Part shown: piece by piece, positions 34,829 through 43,900 of the stretch | Layout of the letters: every line of letters starts with the position of its first letter | How positions within the stretch are numbered: the stretch's first letter is position 1 | NCBI GenBank assembly: GCA_963717125.1 | Contig: CAVQVG010000007.1 | Span: 186,001 to 250,000 of the forward strand | Direction of reading: 5' to 3' | Origin: RYN-230 sp963717125 | GTDB lineage: Bacteria > Actinomycetota > Actinomycetes > Streptosporangiales > Streptosporangiaceae | DNA length: 64,000 nucleotides | The notes under the pieces: generated by a model | Told to the model about the DNA's origin: nothing | Databases searched by the model: none | Seen by the model: the letters and a program-made list of their open reading frames with translations, nothing else | Made by a program: the position numbers and the translations under genes

Positions 34829-35655
34829 CAGCCGGCCTTCCTGTTCGAAGCGATGGCCGAGCCGGTGATCCAGCCGACGATGTCGTCGATCTCGGTGTCC
34901 TCCGGCCGCAGGTCGGCCACCGTCGCCCCGTGGAACAGCACCACGATGCGGTCGCAGATGGCGTGCACCTGCTGCAGGTTGTGGCTGATCAACAGCACCG
35001 GCAGGCCCTGCCCGGCGACGGTCTGGATGAGCTGGCCGACCCGGGCCTGCTGCTCGACGCCGAGCGCCGCGGTCGGCTCGTCCATCAGCACGACCCGCGA
35101 GCCCCAGGCCACCGCCCGGCTCACCGCGACCGCCTGCCGCTGCCCCCCGGACAGACGGCCGACCCGGCTGCCCACCGACGCGATCCTGATCCGGGTCCGC
35201 TCCAGGTCTTTGGCCGTCTCGGCCATCATCGCCTTGCGGTCGAGCCAGCCCAGCCAGCCCAGTGGCCCGGACACGACCTTCTCCCGGCCGAGGAACATAT
35301 TGGCCCAGATGCTCAGGTCAGGCGCCAGCGCCAGGTCCTGGTAGACGGTCTCGATGCCGGCCGCGCGAGCCTCGATCGGGGACCGGAAGCTGACCTGCTT
35401 CCCGTCCAGCAGGATCGACCCCGCTGTCGGCTGCAGCGCGCCCGCGATCAGGTTGACCAGGGTTGACTTACCGGCCCCGTTGTCCCCGACCAGCCCGACG
35501 ATCTCCCCCGCGTGCAGCTTCATGTTCACATCGCGCAGCGCGTGCACGCTGCCGTAGCGCTTGGCCAGATTGCGCACCTCGACCCGGGGTGGCTCCTCGG
35601 TGGCGGGGCGGCTGGGCGCCGGGCTGCTGCCGGGCGCTGGTTCGTCTGGGGTCAT
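34828..35655 (-). CDS. Sugar ABC transporter ATP-binding protein (single-domain)
   Basis: A 275-residue ATPase with one nucleotide-binding domain: Walker A VGDNGAGKST, Q-loop ETVYQDLAL, signature LSGGQRQAVAVSRA, Walker B VVLMDEPTAALG and switch His in LLISHNL. RbsA-type sugar importers usually carry two fused domains of about 500 residues; this half-size version is the FrcA-type. ATG 35655 is preferred to the frame's earlier start because the LacI operators at 35682-35708 would otherwise lie inside the gene. First gene of the operon. Confidence 0.88.
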   Translation of the reverse strand: MTPDEPAPGSSPAPSRPATEEPPRVEVRNLAKRYGSVHALRDVNMKLHAGEIVGLVGDNGAGKSTLVNLIAGALQPTAGSILLDGKQVSFRSPIEARAAGIETVYQDLALAPDLSIWANMFLGREKVVSGPLGWLGWLDRKAMMAETAKDLERTRIRIASVGSRVGRLSGGQRQAVAVSRAVAWGSRVVLMDEPTAALGVEQQARVGQLIQTVAGQGLPVLLISHNLQQVHAICDRIVVLFHGATVADLRPEDTEIDDIVGWITGSAIASNRKAG

Positions 35656-35681
35656 GCGGCACCCACTCTCGGCAAGCCGAT

Positions 35682-35708
35682 CTGACAACGTTGTCAGACA
35701 ACGTTGTC
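35682..35708. promoter_or_regulatory. Tandem LacI-type operators
   Basis: CTGACAACGTTGTCAG (35682-35697) is a perfect 16-bp palindrome centred on AACGTT. A second, GACAACGTTGTC (35697-35708), shares its first base, giving centres 13 bp apart. Both match the central-CG, AT-flanked form of LacI-family sites. They lie 27-53 bp upstream of the ABC ATPase start and face the divergent isomerase gene, whose start is 127 bp away. Confidence 0.75.
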
Positions 35709-35834
35709 AGGATAAAAGCACGACGTGTGACAGTTGTTCTGTTGTTTGGTGGTTAACAAGGTTTTCGGTAAGTTAACACCGCATTAATTGGCTGTCAAGG
35801 ATCTTTCAGCCGCGGGACAGCGCAGGAGGCACGG

Positions 35835-36869
35835 TTGTTCGTCTTGGGCCCCAACCAGCTGCAACGGTTCTACCAGGGTGGCGCGGAGATCGCGGCTTTC
35901 CGCGGACTCGGTGCCGCGGCTGACGGCCCGGAGGACTGGGTCGCGTTGACCACGACCGCGTTCGGCGAGCAGCAGGCGGGACTGAGCCAGCTGCCCGACG
36001 GCCGCACGCTGGCCGACGCCGTCGCGCAGCAGCCGGAGTGGTTCCTCGGCGCCGGGCACGCGGCGGCGTACGGCGCCGATACCGGCTTGCTGGTCAAGCT
36101 GCTCGACGCGGGCCAGCGGCTGCCCGTGCACGCCCACCCGGACCAGGCCTACAGCCGGGCCAACCTGGGCTGCCCGCACGGTAAGACGGAAGCCTGGATC
36201 GTGCTCAGCACCGGCGCCGCCGACGCCTGTGTCTACCTCGGCTTCCGCGACGAGATCCCGGCCGGCGTGCTGGCCGGCTGGGTCGCCACCCAGGACGTGC
36301 CCGCGCTGCTCGGCGCGCTGCACCGGGTGCCGGTCGCCCACGGCGACAGCGTGCTGGTGCCGGCCGGCACGCCGCACGCCATCGGCCCCGGGGTGTTCCT
36401 CGCCGAACTGCAGGAGCCGACCGACCAGTCCATCCTGCTGGAATGGCGCGGCTTCCTGGACGACGGCACCGAGCTCGGCAGCCTCGGCCTGGGCTACGCC
36501 CGCGCGCTCGCGGCCGTGGACCGCTCCGGATGGGACGCGGACCGGCTGGCCGCGACGTACCGCAGGCCGGAATCACCCGGCGCGGGCGGCGGCGGTATTA
36601 CCCGGCTGCTGCCGCCAGCCGCGGACCCGTTCTTCCGGGCCGAACTGCTCCAGCCGGGCCGGGACCTCGAGGTGCCGGCCGGATATGCGGTCTGGATCGT
36701 CGCCCGCGGCGCCGGCACCCTGGACACCGAGCAGGGCGGCTCGCTGCCGCTGCGCCGCGGCATGACCGTGCTCGTTCCGCACGCCGACGGAACGGCCCGG
36801 CTCACCGGTGACGTCCAGATCATCCGCTGCCTGCCCCCCAGCCTGCCCGCTGCGGGTGGCCCCGGGTAA
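35835..36869 (+). CDS. Class I mannose-6-phosphate-isomerase-like protein
   Basis: A 344-residue cupin-type isomerase. The Zn-binding segments are VHAHPDQAY and KTEAWIVLS, followed by VPVAHGDSVLVPAGTPHAIGPGVFLAELQEPTDQSI, as in ManA family members. The length is somewhat short of E. coli ManA (391). It interconverts an aldose and a ketose phosphate, possibly feeding the ketose kinase of the divergent operon. The TTG start is supported by AGGAGG 5 nt upstream. It is divergent from the ABC operon with shared regulatory DNA, suggesting common LacI control. Confidence 0.85.
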   Translation: MFVLGPNQLQRFYQGGAEIAAFRGLGAAADGPEDWVALTTTAFGEQQAGLSQLPDGRTLADAVAQQPEWFLGAGHAAAYGADTGLLVKLLDAGQRLPVHAHPDQAYSRANLGCPHGKTEAWIVLSTGAADACVYLGFRDEIPAGVLAGWVATQDVPALLGALHRVPVAHGDSVLVPAGTPHAIGPGVFLAELQEPTDQSILLEWRGFLDDGTELGSLGLGYARALAAVDRSGWDADRLAATYRRPESPGAGGGGITRLLPPAADPFFRAELLQPGRDLEVPAGYAVWIVARGAGTLDTEQGGSLPLRRGMTVLVPHADGTARLTGDVQIIRCLPPSLPAAGGPG

Positions 36870-37043
36870 CGGCGCGCTCGCCGTTCCGCCGATCTTGCAA
36901 TCGGTTTCGAAACACCTACGATTAAGGGCAAGTTGCCCCCGGCGCGGCCTGAACCCGGATTTCCCGTACGGCACAGCGAGCTTCCGTTCCTGTGGCAGCT
37001 GGTGCTGTTGCGTACTTCGAACACCACGATGTTAGTGGTGCTT

Positions 37044-37075
37044 CCCTATCTCCCGGGCCGACCGGCGAGATAGGG
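37044..37075. terminator. 9-bp inverted repeat upstream of the acetate transporter
   Basis: CCCTATCTC (37044-37052) pairs exactly with GAGATAGGG (37067-37075) around a 14-nt GC-rich loop. It sits 175 bp after the isomerase stop and 54 bp before the transporter start, so it may be the isomerase terminator or a leader/operator element. The palindrome GTTTCGAAAC (36904-36913) also lies in this 260-bp gap. Confidence 0.5.
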
Positions 37076-37129
37076 CCCGCCGGACCCAGATCCAGGTTCA
37101 GGTAAGCGGTCATCGCGAAGGAGCACAAC

Positions 37130-37836
37130 ATGACCACACACGACGAGCGGCCCGCACCCCGGGCCCGGAGACCAGGCAGGTCGGCGAGCCGGCTGCGGTC
37201 GCGTGGGCCCCCGGGCCAGGCCACGCTTACCCGGCCACGGCGCCTGGGGTCCCGCTGTCGGCCTTCGCATTCGCGTTCGCCGTCGGATTCCTCGGGTTAG
37301 TCGAGACCGGGATCCTGTCGAGCGCCGCGAACTATATCTTCATCGCCACCTGCTTCGGGATCGGCGCCGTCGGGCTGCTCATCGGCGGGCTCTGGGAGTT
37401 TCGCAGCGGGGAACTGTTCGGCGGCACGTTCGGCGTAGGCTACGCGGGATTCCTGTTTTCCACCGCCCTGATACTGAAGTTCTTCGCTGGCCCGATCATC
37501 GCCGCCGCCGGCCCCGTCGCCTTCGACCACGCCTTCGCCGCGTGGCTGATTATGTGGGCGCTGTTTACCGCGGTGTTCGCGATTGGCGCGTCAAGCATCA
37601 GCCTGGCCGCCTTCGCGCCGTTCACGCTGGCATTCATAGTGCTCGTGGTACTCGCCATCGCCGACCTGGGCGCCACGGCCAGCTGGAGCACCGACGTCAG
37701 CAAGATCGGCGGCTGGGTAGCGATCGCCGATGGTTTCGCGGCGGGATACCTGGGCGCCGCCATCGTGGTCAACGTGACCCTCGCCAAGGAACTGCTGCCG
37801 ATGTGGCCTGCCAAGTCCCGCCTGAAAACCCAGTAA
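37130..37836 (+). CDS. SatP/YaaH (GPR1/FUN34) acetate transporter, apparent frameshift
   Basis: A membrane protein of about 235 residues with six helices, a succinate-acetate/proton symporter family member. The conserved start of the domain is VPLSAFAFAFAVGFLGLVETGIL. Later segments are GLLIGGLWEFRSGELFGGTFGVGYAGF, ALILKFFAGP and the C-terminal GGWVAIADGFAAGYLG. ATG 37130, with GAAGGAG upstream, starts in a different frame. Its peptide MTTHDERPAP fits GPETRQVGEPAAVAWAP of the main frame if one C or G is added near 37155-37168 (CCCCGGGCCC). Confidence 0.8.
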
Positions 37837-37953
37837 CTGCCGACGGCTCCTGACAGCGTCGTCACCGCTATTTCCACTGCTCGCTTGCTGATCCTGGTCG
37901 ACCCGGTGACGGAGATCTTCTGACGTCGGGGCTGCGGGCCTGGCACCCCCTGG

Positions 37954-38442
37954 TCAGGCGTCGGGCTTCCACTCGCCGGCCGCGTCGGGCTTCCACTCGC
38001 CGGCTACCTGGCGGGTCGCGACGTTCAGCCGGTTCCAGAGGTTCTGGTTGGCGATGGCGAGCACCAGGCCCGCGAGCGCCTGCTCGTCGAAGTGGCGGGC
38101 GGCCTCGGCCCAGATCTCGTCGGGGACCGGGTCAGGGTGATCGGCGAGCCGGGTGACGGCCTCGGCGAGTGCCAGCGCCGCTCGCTCGGCGTCGCTGTAG
38201 TAGGGCGCCTCCCGCCAGCCGGCCAGCGCGAAGAGGCGCTCGTCCGTCTCCCCGGCCGTCCGCTGGAAGCGCCAGGCGCCATCGAGGCACACCCCGCAGC
38301 CGTTGATCTGGCTGACGCGCATGCCGACAAGATGGACCGTGGAGTGCGGGACCCCGCTCTTGCCAGCGGCGTCCCCCAGGGCCTGCAGGGCCGCCATGGC
38401 GCCGGCCACGCTCACCGCCGGGTTAGTGATCCTTGCCTGCAT
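37954..38442 (-). CDS. Carboxymuconolactone decarboxylase/AhpD-family protein
   Basis: A 162-residue helical protein of the AhpD-like group: STVHLVGMRVSQINGCGVCLDGAW is the CxxC helix, followed by LAGWREAPYYSDAERAALALAEAVT and FDEQALAGLVLAIANQNLWNRLNV. Active AhpD-like members usually carry a His three residues after the second Cys as a proton relay. Here that position holds Ala, so peroxidase activity is doubtful. The last 17 residues contain an 8-residue tandem repeat (GEWKPDAA twice), from a 24-bp duplication at the stop. ATG 38442 is chosen for GGAGG upstream. Confidence 0.85.
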   Translation of the reverse strand: MQARITNPAVSVAGAMAALQALGDAAGKSGVPHSTVHLVGMRVSQINGCGVCLDGAWRFQRTAGETDERLFALAGWREAPYYSDAERAALALAEAVTRLADHPDPVPDEIWAEAARHFDEQALAGLVLAIANQNLWNRLNVATRQVAGEWKPDAAGEWKPDA

Positions 38443-38633
38443 TGGTGATCTACCTCCAGTCTCGTCGCCGCCCGGACCGGCGAGTCCGGGTCTACGGCTT
38501 CCGGGGCCCGGCCGTTGGTCACACCGGCCCCGGGCGTCAGCACATTGACACCGGACATCGAGCGGATGTGACAGACAGGCGGCACCGGCCGCTCGCCGCT
38601 GAATGCACAACCCGCCAGCGGCTGATCGCCTGT

Positions 38634-39179
38634 TTACCGGATGGTGGCTGCGCAGCCGGGGCGGCCACGCTTTTCGAGGTAACGCTGGTGATACTCCTCG
38701 GCGCGGTAGAACGCAGCCGCCGGGGTGATCTGCGTGACGACCTGCCGCCGGTGCGATTGCTGCTCGGCATCGCGCGATGCGACCGCGGCTGCCTGCTGGC
38801 CAGCGTCATGGCAGAAGATCGCTGAGCGGTACTGGCTGCCGAAATCGAGGCCCTGGCGGTTACGGGTGGTCGGATTGTGGATCCGCCAGAACACCTCAAG
38901 CAGGTCCGCGTAGCTGACCTGGGCCGGGTCGAACCACACCTCGACCGCCTCAGCGTGGCCGGTGCGGTGCCTGCAGACCCGTTCGTAGGTGGGGTCCGCG
39001 ACATGGCCGCCGGTATAACCGACAGCGGTCCGCACCACCCCATGGACCTGGCGGAAAGCCGCCTCGACACCCCAGAAACATCCCGCGGCGAATGTCGCCC
39101 GCTCCGCTCCGTCCGGTCCATGTCCCTCGAACGGCGGTGCCAGCGCCGCATCGGCGTTGTGCTTTCTGAGCTTAATCAC
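38634..39179 (-). CDS. msrA: Peptide methionine (S)-S-oxide reductase
   Basis: A 181-residue MsrA repairing oxidised methionine. The catalytic Cys is in ATFAAGCFWGVEAAF, followed by TAVGYTGGHVADPTYERVC, GHAEAVEVWFDP, NPTTRNRQGLDFGSQYRSAIF and a C-terminal EEYHQRYLEK with resolving Cys in GCAATIR. GTG 39179 is supported by GAGGGAG 7 nt upstream; the longer open frame is not. It stands alone, 97 bp from the tRNA. Confidence 0.93.
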   Translation of the reverse strand: MIKLRKHNADAALAPPFEGHGPDGAERATFAAGCFWGVEAAFRQVHGVVRTAVGYTGGHVADPTYERVCRHRTGHAEAVEVWFDPAQVSYADLLEVFWRIHNPTTRNRQGLDFGSQYRSAIFCHDAGQQAAAVASRDAEQQSHRRQVVTQITPAAAFYRAEEYHQRYLEKRGRPGCAATIR

Positions 39180-39276
39180 GTCATGACTCCCTCGAACCTT
39201 CGTGCTAACACGGAGCCAGCACCACAGATTCCTATAGGGCCACAACGCCGCAGCTCACAACCGGTGGGGCTATGGG

Positions 39277-39350
39277 TGGGGCGGGTGGGGCTCGAACCCA
39301 CGACCGACGGATTATGAGTCCGCTGCTCTGACCGGCTGAGCTACCGCCCC
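39277..39350 (-). tRNA. tRNA-Met (CAT), elongator type
   Basis: A 74-nt cloverleaf. The acceptor stem GGGGCGG pairs with CCGCCCC, the D arm is GCTC...GAGC and the anticodon loop is CTCATAA with anticodon CAT. The T arm is GTGGG-TTCGAGC-CCCAC, with discriminator A at 39277. The anticodon stem lacks the three G-C pairs of initiator tRNA, and the 1-72 pair is G-C, so this is elongator Met. A CAT anticodon could also be tRNA-Ile2 after lysidine modification. CCA is not encoded. Confidence 0.95.
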
Positions 39351-39463
39351 GGACAACAGCGCCTGAACATTACAGCAGACACTGCCGCCTCGGTGCGGCA
39401 GCGCCTGCTGTGGTGTCCTCGCGCCAGCGCCTGCACCCGGCGCGGGCCGTGCCTGGCCGCTGC

Positions 39464-40066
39464 TTAGCGAGCGCTCAACTGCATGGTCATGGCGTGCTCG
39501 ACCAGCGCGATGAGCGTCAACTTGGTGGACTTCCGGCCCCGCGCGTCGCAATTTACGACCGGGACGTTCGGGCTGACCGAGAGGGCCTCCTGCACGTCCT
39601 GCACACCATGCGGGAACTCACCGTGGAAGCCGTTGATGGCTACGATAAACGGCAGGCCCGCGGTCTCGAAATAGTCCACCGCCGGGAAGGAGTCGGCCAG
39701 CCGGCGGGTGTCCACCAGCACCACGGCGCCGATCGCGCCCTGGATCAGGTCGTCCCACATGAACCAGAACCGGTGCTGCCCAGGCGTGCCGAACAGGTAG
39801 AGGATCAGTCCGGCGTCCAGCGTCACCCGGCCGAAGTCCATGGCCACCGTGGTCGTGGTCTTGTCCGGTACCGCCGACAGATCGTCGACCCCAGCACTGG
39901 CTGACGTCATGACTGCCTCGGTGGTCAGCGGGGTGATCTCCGACACCGATCCGACGAATGTGGTCTTACCAACGCCGAAACCACCCGCGACGACGATCTT
40001 GACCGACGTCATCGCGGCGGTATCCCCAGCCGTGCCCCGCACGGGACTAGAGCTTGCGAAGTCCAC
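39464..40066 (-). CDS. cvnD: Conservon GTPase (Rop-like G protein)
   Basis: A 200-residue small GTP-binding protein. The P-loop is IVVAGGFGVGKTTFVGS and the switch II region is YLFGTPGQHRFWFMW (PGQ instead of AGQ). The guanine base motif is weakly conserved at AINGFHG, where canonical Ras has NKxD; this is usual for the family. It acts with CvnA-C as a membrane-linked, G-protein-coupled-like signalling complex in actinomycete development. GTG 40066 overlaps the cvnC end by 20 bp. Last gene of the conservon. Confidence 0.92.
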   Translation of the reverse strand: MDFASSSPVRGTAGDTAAMTSVKIVVAGGFGVGKTTFVGSVSEITPLTTEAVMTSASAGVDDLSAVPDKTTTTVAMDFGRVTLDAGLILYLFGTPGQHRFWFMWDDLIQGAIGAVVLVDTRRLADSFPAVDYFETAGLPFIVAINGFHGEFPHGVQDVQEALSVSPNVPVVNCDARGRKSTKLTLIALVEHAMTMQLSAR

Positions 40067-40478
40067 TGAGCACCCTTTCGAGCAGGTTGAGATCTGGGCG
40101 GCCATGTGCATGGTCCAGCTGGTGCACCCGGACTAGCCCTTCCACCGCCATGTCAGCGACGAGGACACGGGCTACGCCCAGGGGCATCCTGAGCACAGCC
40201 GAGATCTCCGCCACTGAACGCCAATCGCGGCAGAACCCGAGGATGGCTTGGCACTCCGGGCTCAGGCTCGACAGATCCCGCGCCTCATAGTGAGACGCGG
40301 CCACCATCGCCTCGATCTGGAGCTGGTACCGGGGCTTCGTCCGGCCCCCGGTCACCGCATATGGCCGGACCAGTCCGCTCCCAGATGGTTCGGCCCCATG
40401 TGAACGCTTTTCGCCGCCGGAGCCGGAGCCACGCTGGCCCCCCGTCGGCGGCCAGTCATCCAGGCCGGGGCCGGACAA
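40047..40478 (-). CDS. cvnC: Conservon DUF742 protein
   Basis: A 143-residue DUF742 protein with a winged-helix-like core: VRPYAVTGGRTKPRYQLQIEAMV, ECQAILGFCRDWRSVAEISAVLRMPLGVARVLVADM and a C-terminal LLERVLSGLRKL. The N-terminal 35 residues are Gly/Ser-rich. TTG 40478 is supported by AGGAG 6 nt upstream. It links the histidine kinase and GTPase modules; the exact biochemical role is unknown. Confidence 0.92.
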   Translation of the reverse strand: MSGPGLDDWPPTGGQRGSGSGGEKRSHGAEPSGSGLVRPYAVTGGRTKPRYQLQIEAMVAASHYEARDLSSLSPECQAILGFCRDWRSVAEISAVLRMPLGVARVLVADMAVEGLVRVHQLDHAHGRPDLNLLERVLSGLRKL

Positions 40479-40496
40479 CGGTCTCTCCTGTCACCA

Positions 40497-40919
40497 CTAT
40501 CTGCCATCCTCCGACCGCAGCGCCCCGCGCATATCAGGCGTCAGGGCGCGGCCAACACGCTCCACCATGAGCGCCATCTCGTAGGCCACCAGGCCCATGT
40601 CACAGTCGGCGGATGCGAGCACAGCCAGGCTCGATCCGTCGCTGATAGCCATCACTAGCAGCAGGCCCCGCTGCATCTCCACGACCGTCTGGGTGACCGG
40701 CCCGCCTTCGAAGACCCGTGACGCACCCTGCGTCAGGCTGGTCAACCCAGAGGTCACCGCCGCGAGCTGATCCACGCGGTCGGCTGGGAAGCCGTTCGAG
40801 AACGCCAGGGGCAGCCCGTCTGACGAGACCACGATGGCATGCGCGACGGACGGGACCCTTTCCACGAAGTTCGTGATCAGCCAGTTCAGGTCCTGGATGG
40901 GACGGGTTAGCGGACTCAC
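40497..40919 (-). CDS. cvnB: Conservon roadblock/LC7 protein
   Basis: A 140-residue roadblock/LC7 domain protein: LNWLITNFVERVPSVAHAIVVSSDGLP, FPADRVDQLAAVTSGLTSLTQGASR and LLVMAISDGSSLAVLAS. Roadblock proteins act as GTPase regulators or scaffolds, here for CvnD. GTG 40919, beginning SPLTRPIQDLNW, is the usual family start, with GGAGG immediately upstream. It is 18 bp from cvnC and 68 bp after the kinase gene. Confidence 0.92.
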   Translation of the reverse strand: MSPLTRPIQDLNWLITNFVERVPSVAHAIVVSSDGLPLAFSNGFPADRVDQLAAVTSGLTSLTQGASRVFEGGPVTQTVVEMQRGLLLVMAISDGSSLAVLASADCDMGLVAYEMALMVERVGRALTPDMRGALRSEDGR

Positions 40920-40987
40920 GAACCCTCCTTTCTCGGCGACCCCACCATAAGAAGCCTCAGCACGTGCGGCAAAGCCGTCGCCACCCC

Positions 40988-43900
40988 TCATGTAACACCG
41001 TCTCCCTCACTGCTACCATCCTCATCGGTGTCTGCAGCGGCGCGTGCTTCACGGACACCGCGCTGGAAGGCGGCGAACCGGTCCCTGGTTATCGCGGCCG
41101 ACCGGGCCTGCTGCGGTGCGGCCTGGGCGTTCGCCCCGACCGTTCCGGGCACCAGGTTGGCCCTGGGCACCCGCTTCGGCAGGCCGGACAGGGTTACCCC
41201 ACCGGAGGCCGGCTTGCTCACTGCTTCCGCCGCCCGCCAGCCCTCGTCGGCCGCAGAAGTCCAACTCGGCGCGCTCTCGGCCGGGGCCACGCTCTGCCCG
41301 CTCGGCGCGCTCGGCCCACTCTGCCCGCTCGGCGCGTTGGCTCGCTCGGCGCTGTGCCTGCCGCGACGGAACCAGTCCGATTCGACCGACTCGAAGATAG
41401 GCAGCCGGTTGCCCTGACCGAGCGGCGCGGCCGGGGGCACCACGACCTCGCGCCGGATCGGCCCGGAGTCGTTGGTGCCGCCGTTGCCGAAGCCACGGGC
41501 CGGGCGGGATGGCAGCCGGGTGGGCAGGCCGGGCGAGTCAACGGACCGCGGCGTCCCGAAGGACGGGGCCGGGCCGCCGTTACCGGGCACCGACGGGAGT
41601 GGCCCGGTGGCCGCGGCCGGCGGCGGCGCCGCCGCGGGCGGGCTGAGCGGCTCTTCCCAGGTCGATCCGGCCGACGGGGCCGGAGCGTCGTCCCAGGACG
41701 GGCCGGCGTCCTTGTCCGCGGCCTCGCCCCAGCCGGGGCTCGCCGGCGGCTTGGCGGCCGCGTCGTCCCAGCCGGTCCCGGCCGGCTTGGCCGGCGCATC
41801 GTCCCAGCCGGTCCCGGGCGGCTTGCCGTTCTCCCAGGCGTTGCCCGACGACCTGGTCAGCGGGTCGTCCCAGGACGGGTTGACCGCGGGGAAGCCAGCG
41901 GTAGCCGCGGCATCCCCGTTTTCCGTGTTCAGCGGGGTGAACCGCGGCGTACGCGCCGCTTCCACTGCTTCCTCGGCCGCACTGCGCCCGCCGCGCCCGC
42001 CCCACTCGGGGCTGAGCTGACCGTTCGCCAGCGGCTCGATGGAGTCCGGGGAGCCGCCGTTGCGCTCGAACCGGCGCGACCCGGGCCCGGAACCGGCGCC
42101 CTCGTGGGTGACGGTCTCGTCGGGCAGCCAGACCAGCGCGGTCAGGCCGCCGGTCGGGGCGGGCCGGAGCCGGACCCGGATGCCGTGCCGGGCGGCCAGC
42201 CGGGCGACCACGAACAGGCCCATCCGGCGGGACACCGCGACGTCCACCACCGGCGGATTATCCAGCCGCCAGTTGGCGTGCGCCATCTCCTCGGCGCCCA
42301 TGCCCACGCCCTGGTCGCTGATGTCCAGCAACACCCCGCCGCTGTTCAGCAGGTGCCCGGACACCGTCACCGGGGTCTCCGCCGAGGAGAACGAGGTGGC
42401 GTTCTCCACCAGTTCCGCGACCAAGTGCACCACGTCGTTGACCGCCTGGCCGCGCGCCGCGATGCCCGGCTGGACGTTCATCGAGACCCGCTCGTACTGC
42501 TCAATCTCGGACACCGCCGCGCGGAGCACGTCCACCAGGGCGACCGGCTGGTTCCACCGGCGGGAGACCTCGTGGCCGGCCAGGACCAGGAGGTTTTCCG
42601 AGTTGCGCCGCATCCGGGTGGCCAGGTGGTCCATCTGGAACAGGTTGGACAGCCGCTCCGGGTCCTGCTCGCCCTGCTCCAGGTCGTCGATGAGCCGGAT
42701 CTGCCGTTCCACCAGCGACTGGCTGCGCCGGGACAGGTTCACGAACATCGCGTTGACGTTGCCGCGCAGCGCGGCCTCGTTCGCCGCCAGCCGGAGCGCT
42801 TCCCGGTGGACCTGGTCGAACGCCCGCGCGACTTCACCGATCTCGTCGGACGAATCCACGTCGATGGGCGCGACATCGAACGAGACGCCGGCCCCGTCGG
42901 ACTCGCTCATCCGGCGGACCATGTCCGGCAGCCGCACACCGGCCACTTCCAGCGCACCCGCCCGCAGTCGCCGCAGCGGGCGAACCATCGACCGCCCGAC
43001 GACCACGGTGAGGAACAAGGCCAGGGCGAGCACGATGAGGACCGCGAGCCCGACCGCGATCGCGTAGGTCAGCGCGTCCTTGTGCAGCAGGGCCGCACGC
43101 GAGGTGATCTGGCCGTTCAGCGAATGCTCGACCGACCCCATCTGGGTGTCGATCTCGTTCGTCATGGCCCCGTACCAGTCGTCCACGTTGGTCGGGTCGG
43201 TGCGCAGCGACTGCAGGTCCTGCTGGGTGGAGATCGCCTGGATCTCCTCCTCGTTGGCCTGGAACACGATGGACGAGATGCTGTTGTTCCAGAGCTGGCG
43301 TTGCGCGGGGCTGGCCGCGGTGTTGAAGGACTGCAGGTTGCTCGCCTGCTCAGAGATCGCCGCGTTGAGCGAGGACAGGGCGGTGGCGGTGAGATTCTGC
43401 GTCAGCAGCCCCATGGTGAGGATGCCGCGCTGCTCGGAGGCCTCCTCCTTCTCCCTGGAGACCAGGCCGAGCACCCGGATGGCCTGGGCCAGCGTGGCAT
43501 CGCTGGTCCCCTGGCCGGTCACGTCGATCAGGGCCAGCAGGTCGTTGATCAGCCCGGTGTACTTCTGCACCACGACCAGTGCAGGCAGGTTGGTCGAGGT
43601 CGAGGCCTGGCGCAGGAAGGCCAGGTTCTGCAGCGCGGTGCGCGCGGTCACCGCTTCCTGCTGGGCCTGCGGCGAGAAGCCACTGCCGACCTGGCCGAGC
43701 TCCCGCATCACCGTGCTGACCGACTGGTTGGTCAGCACGTAGTCCTGGTGGATGACGCCCAGCTCGGCCGCGGTCTGGCCGCCGGCCTTGGGCGCGGCCA
43801 GCGCCTGGGTCCGGCCGCCGTCCCCACCGAGCGCGATGTAGTAGACGGTGCGGTCCCGCTCCTCCTCGAGCTGCTGGGCGAGCACGGTGATGTTCGAGCT

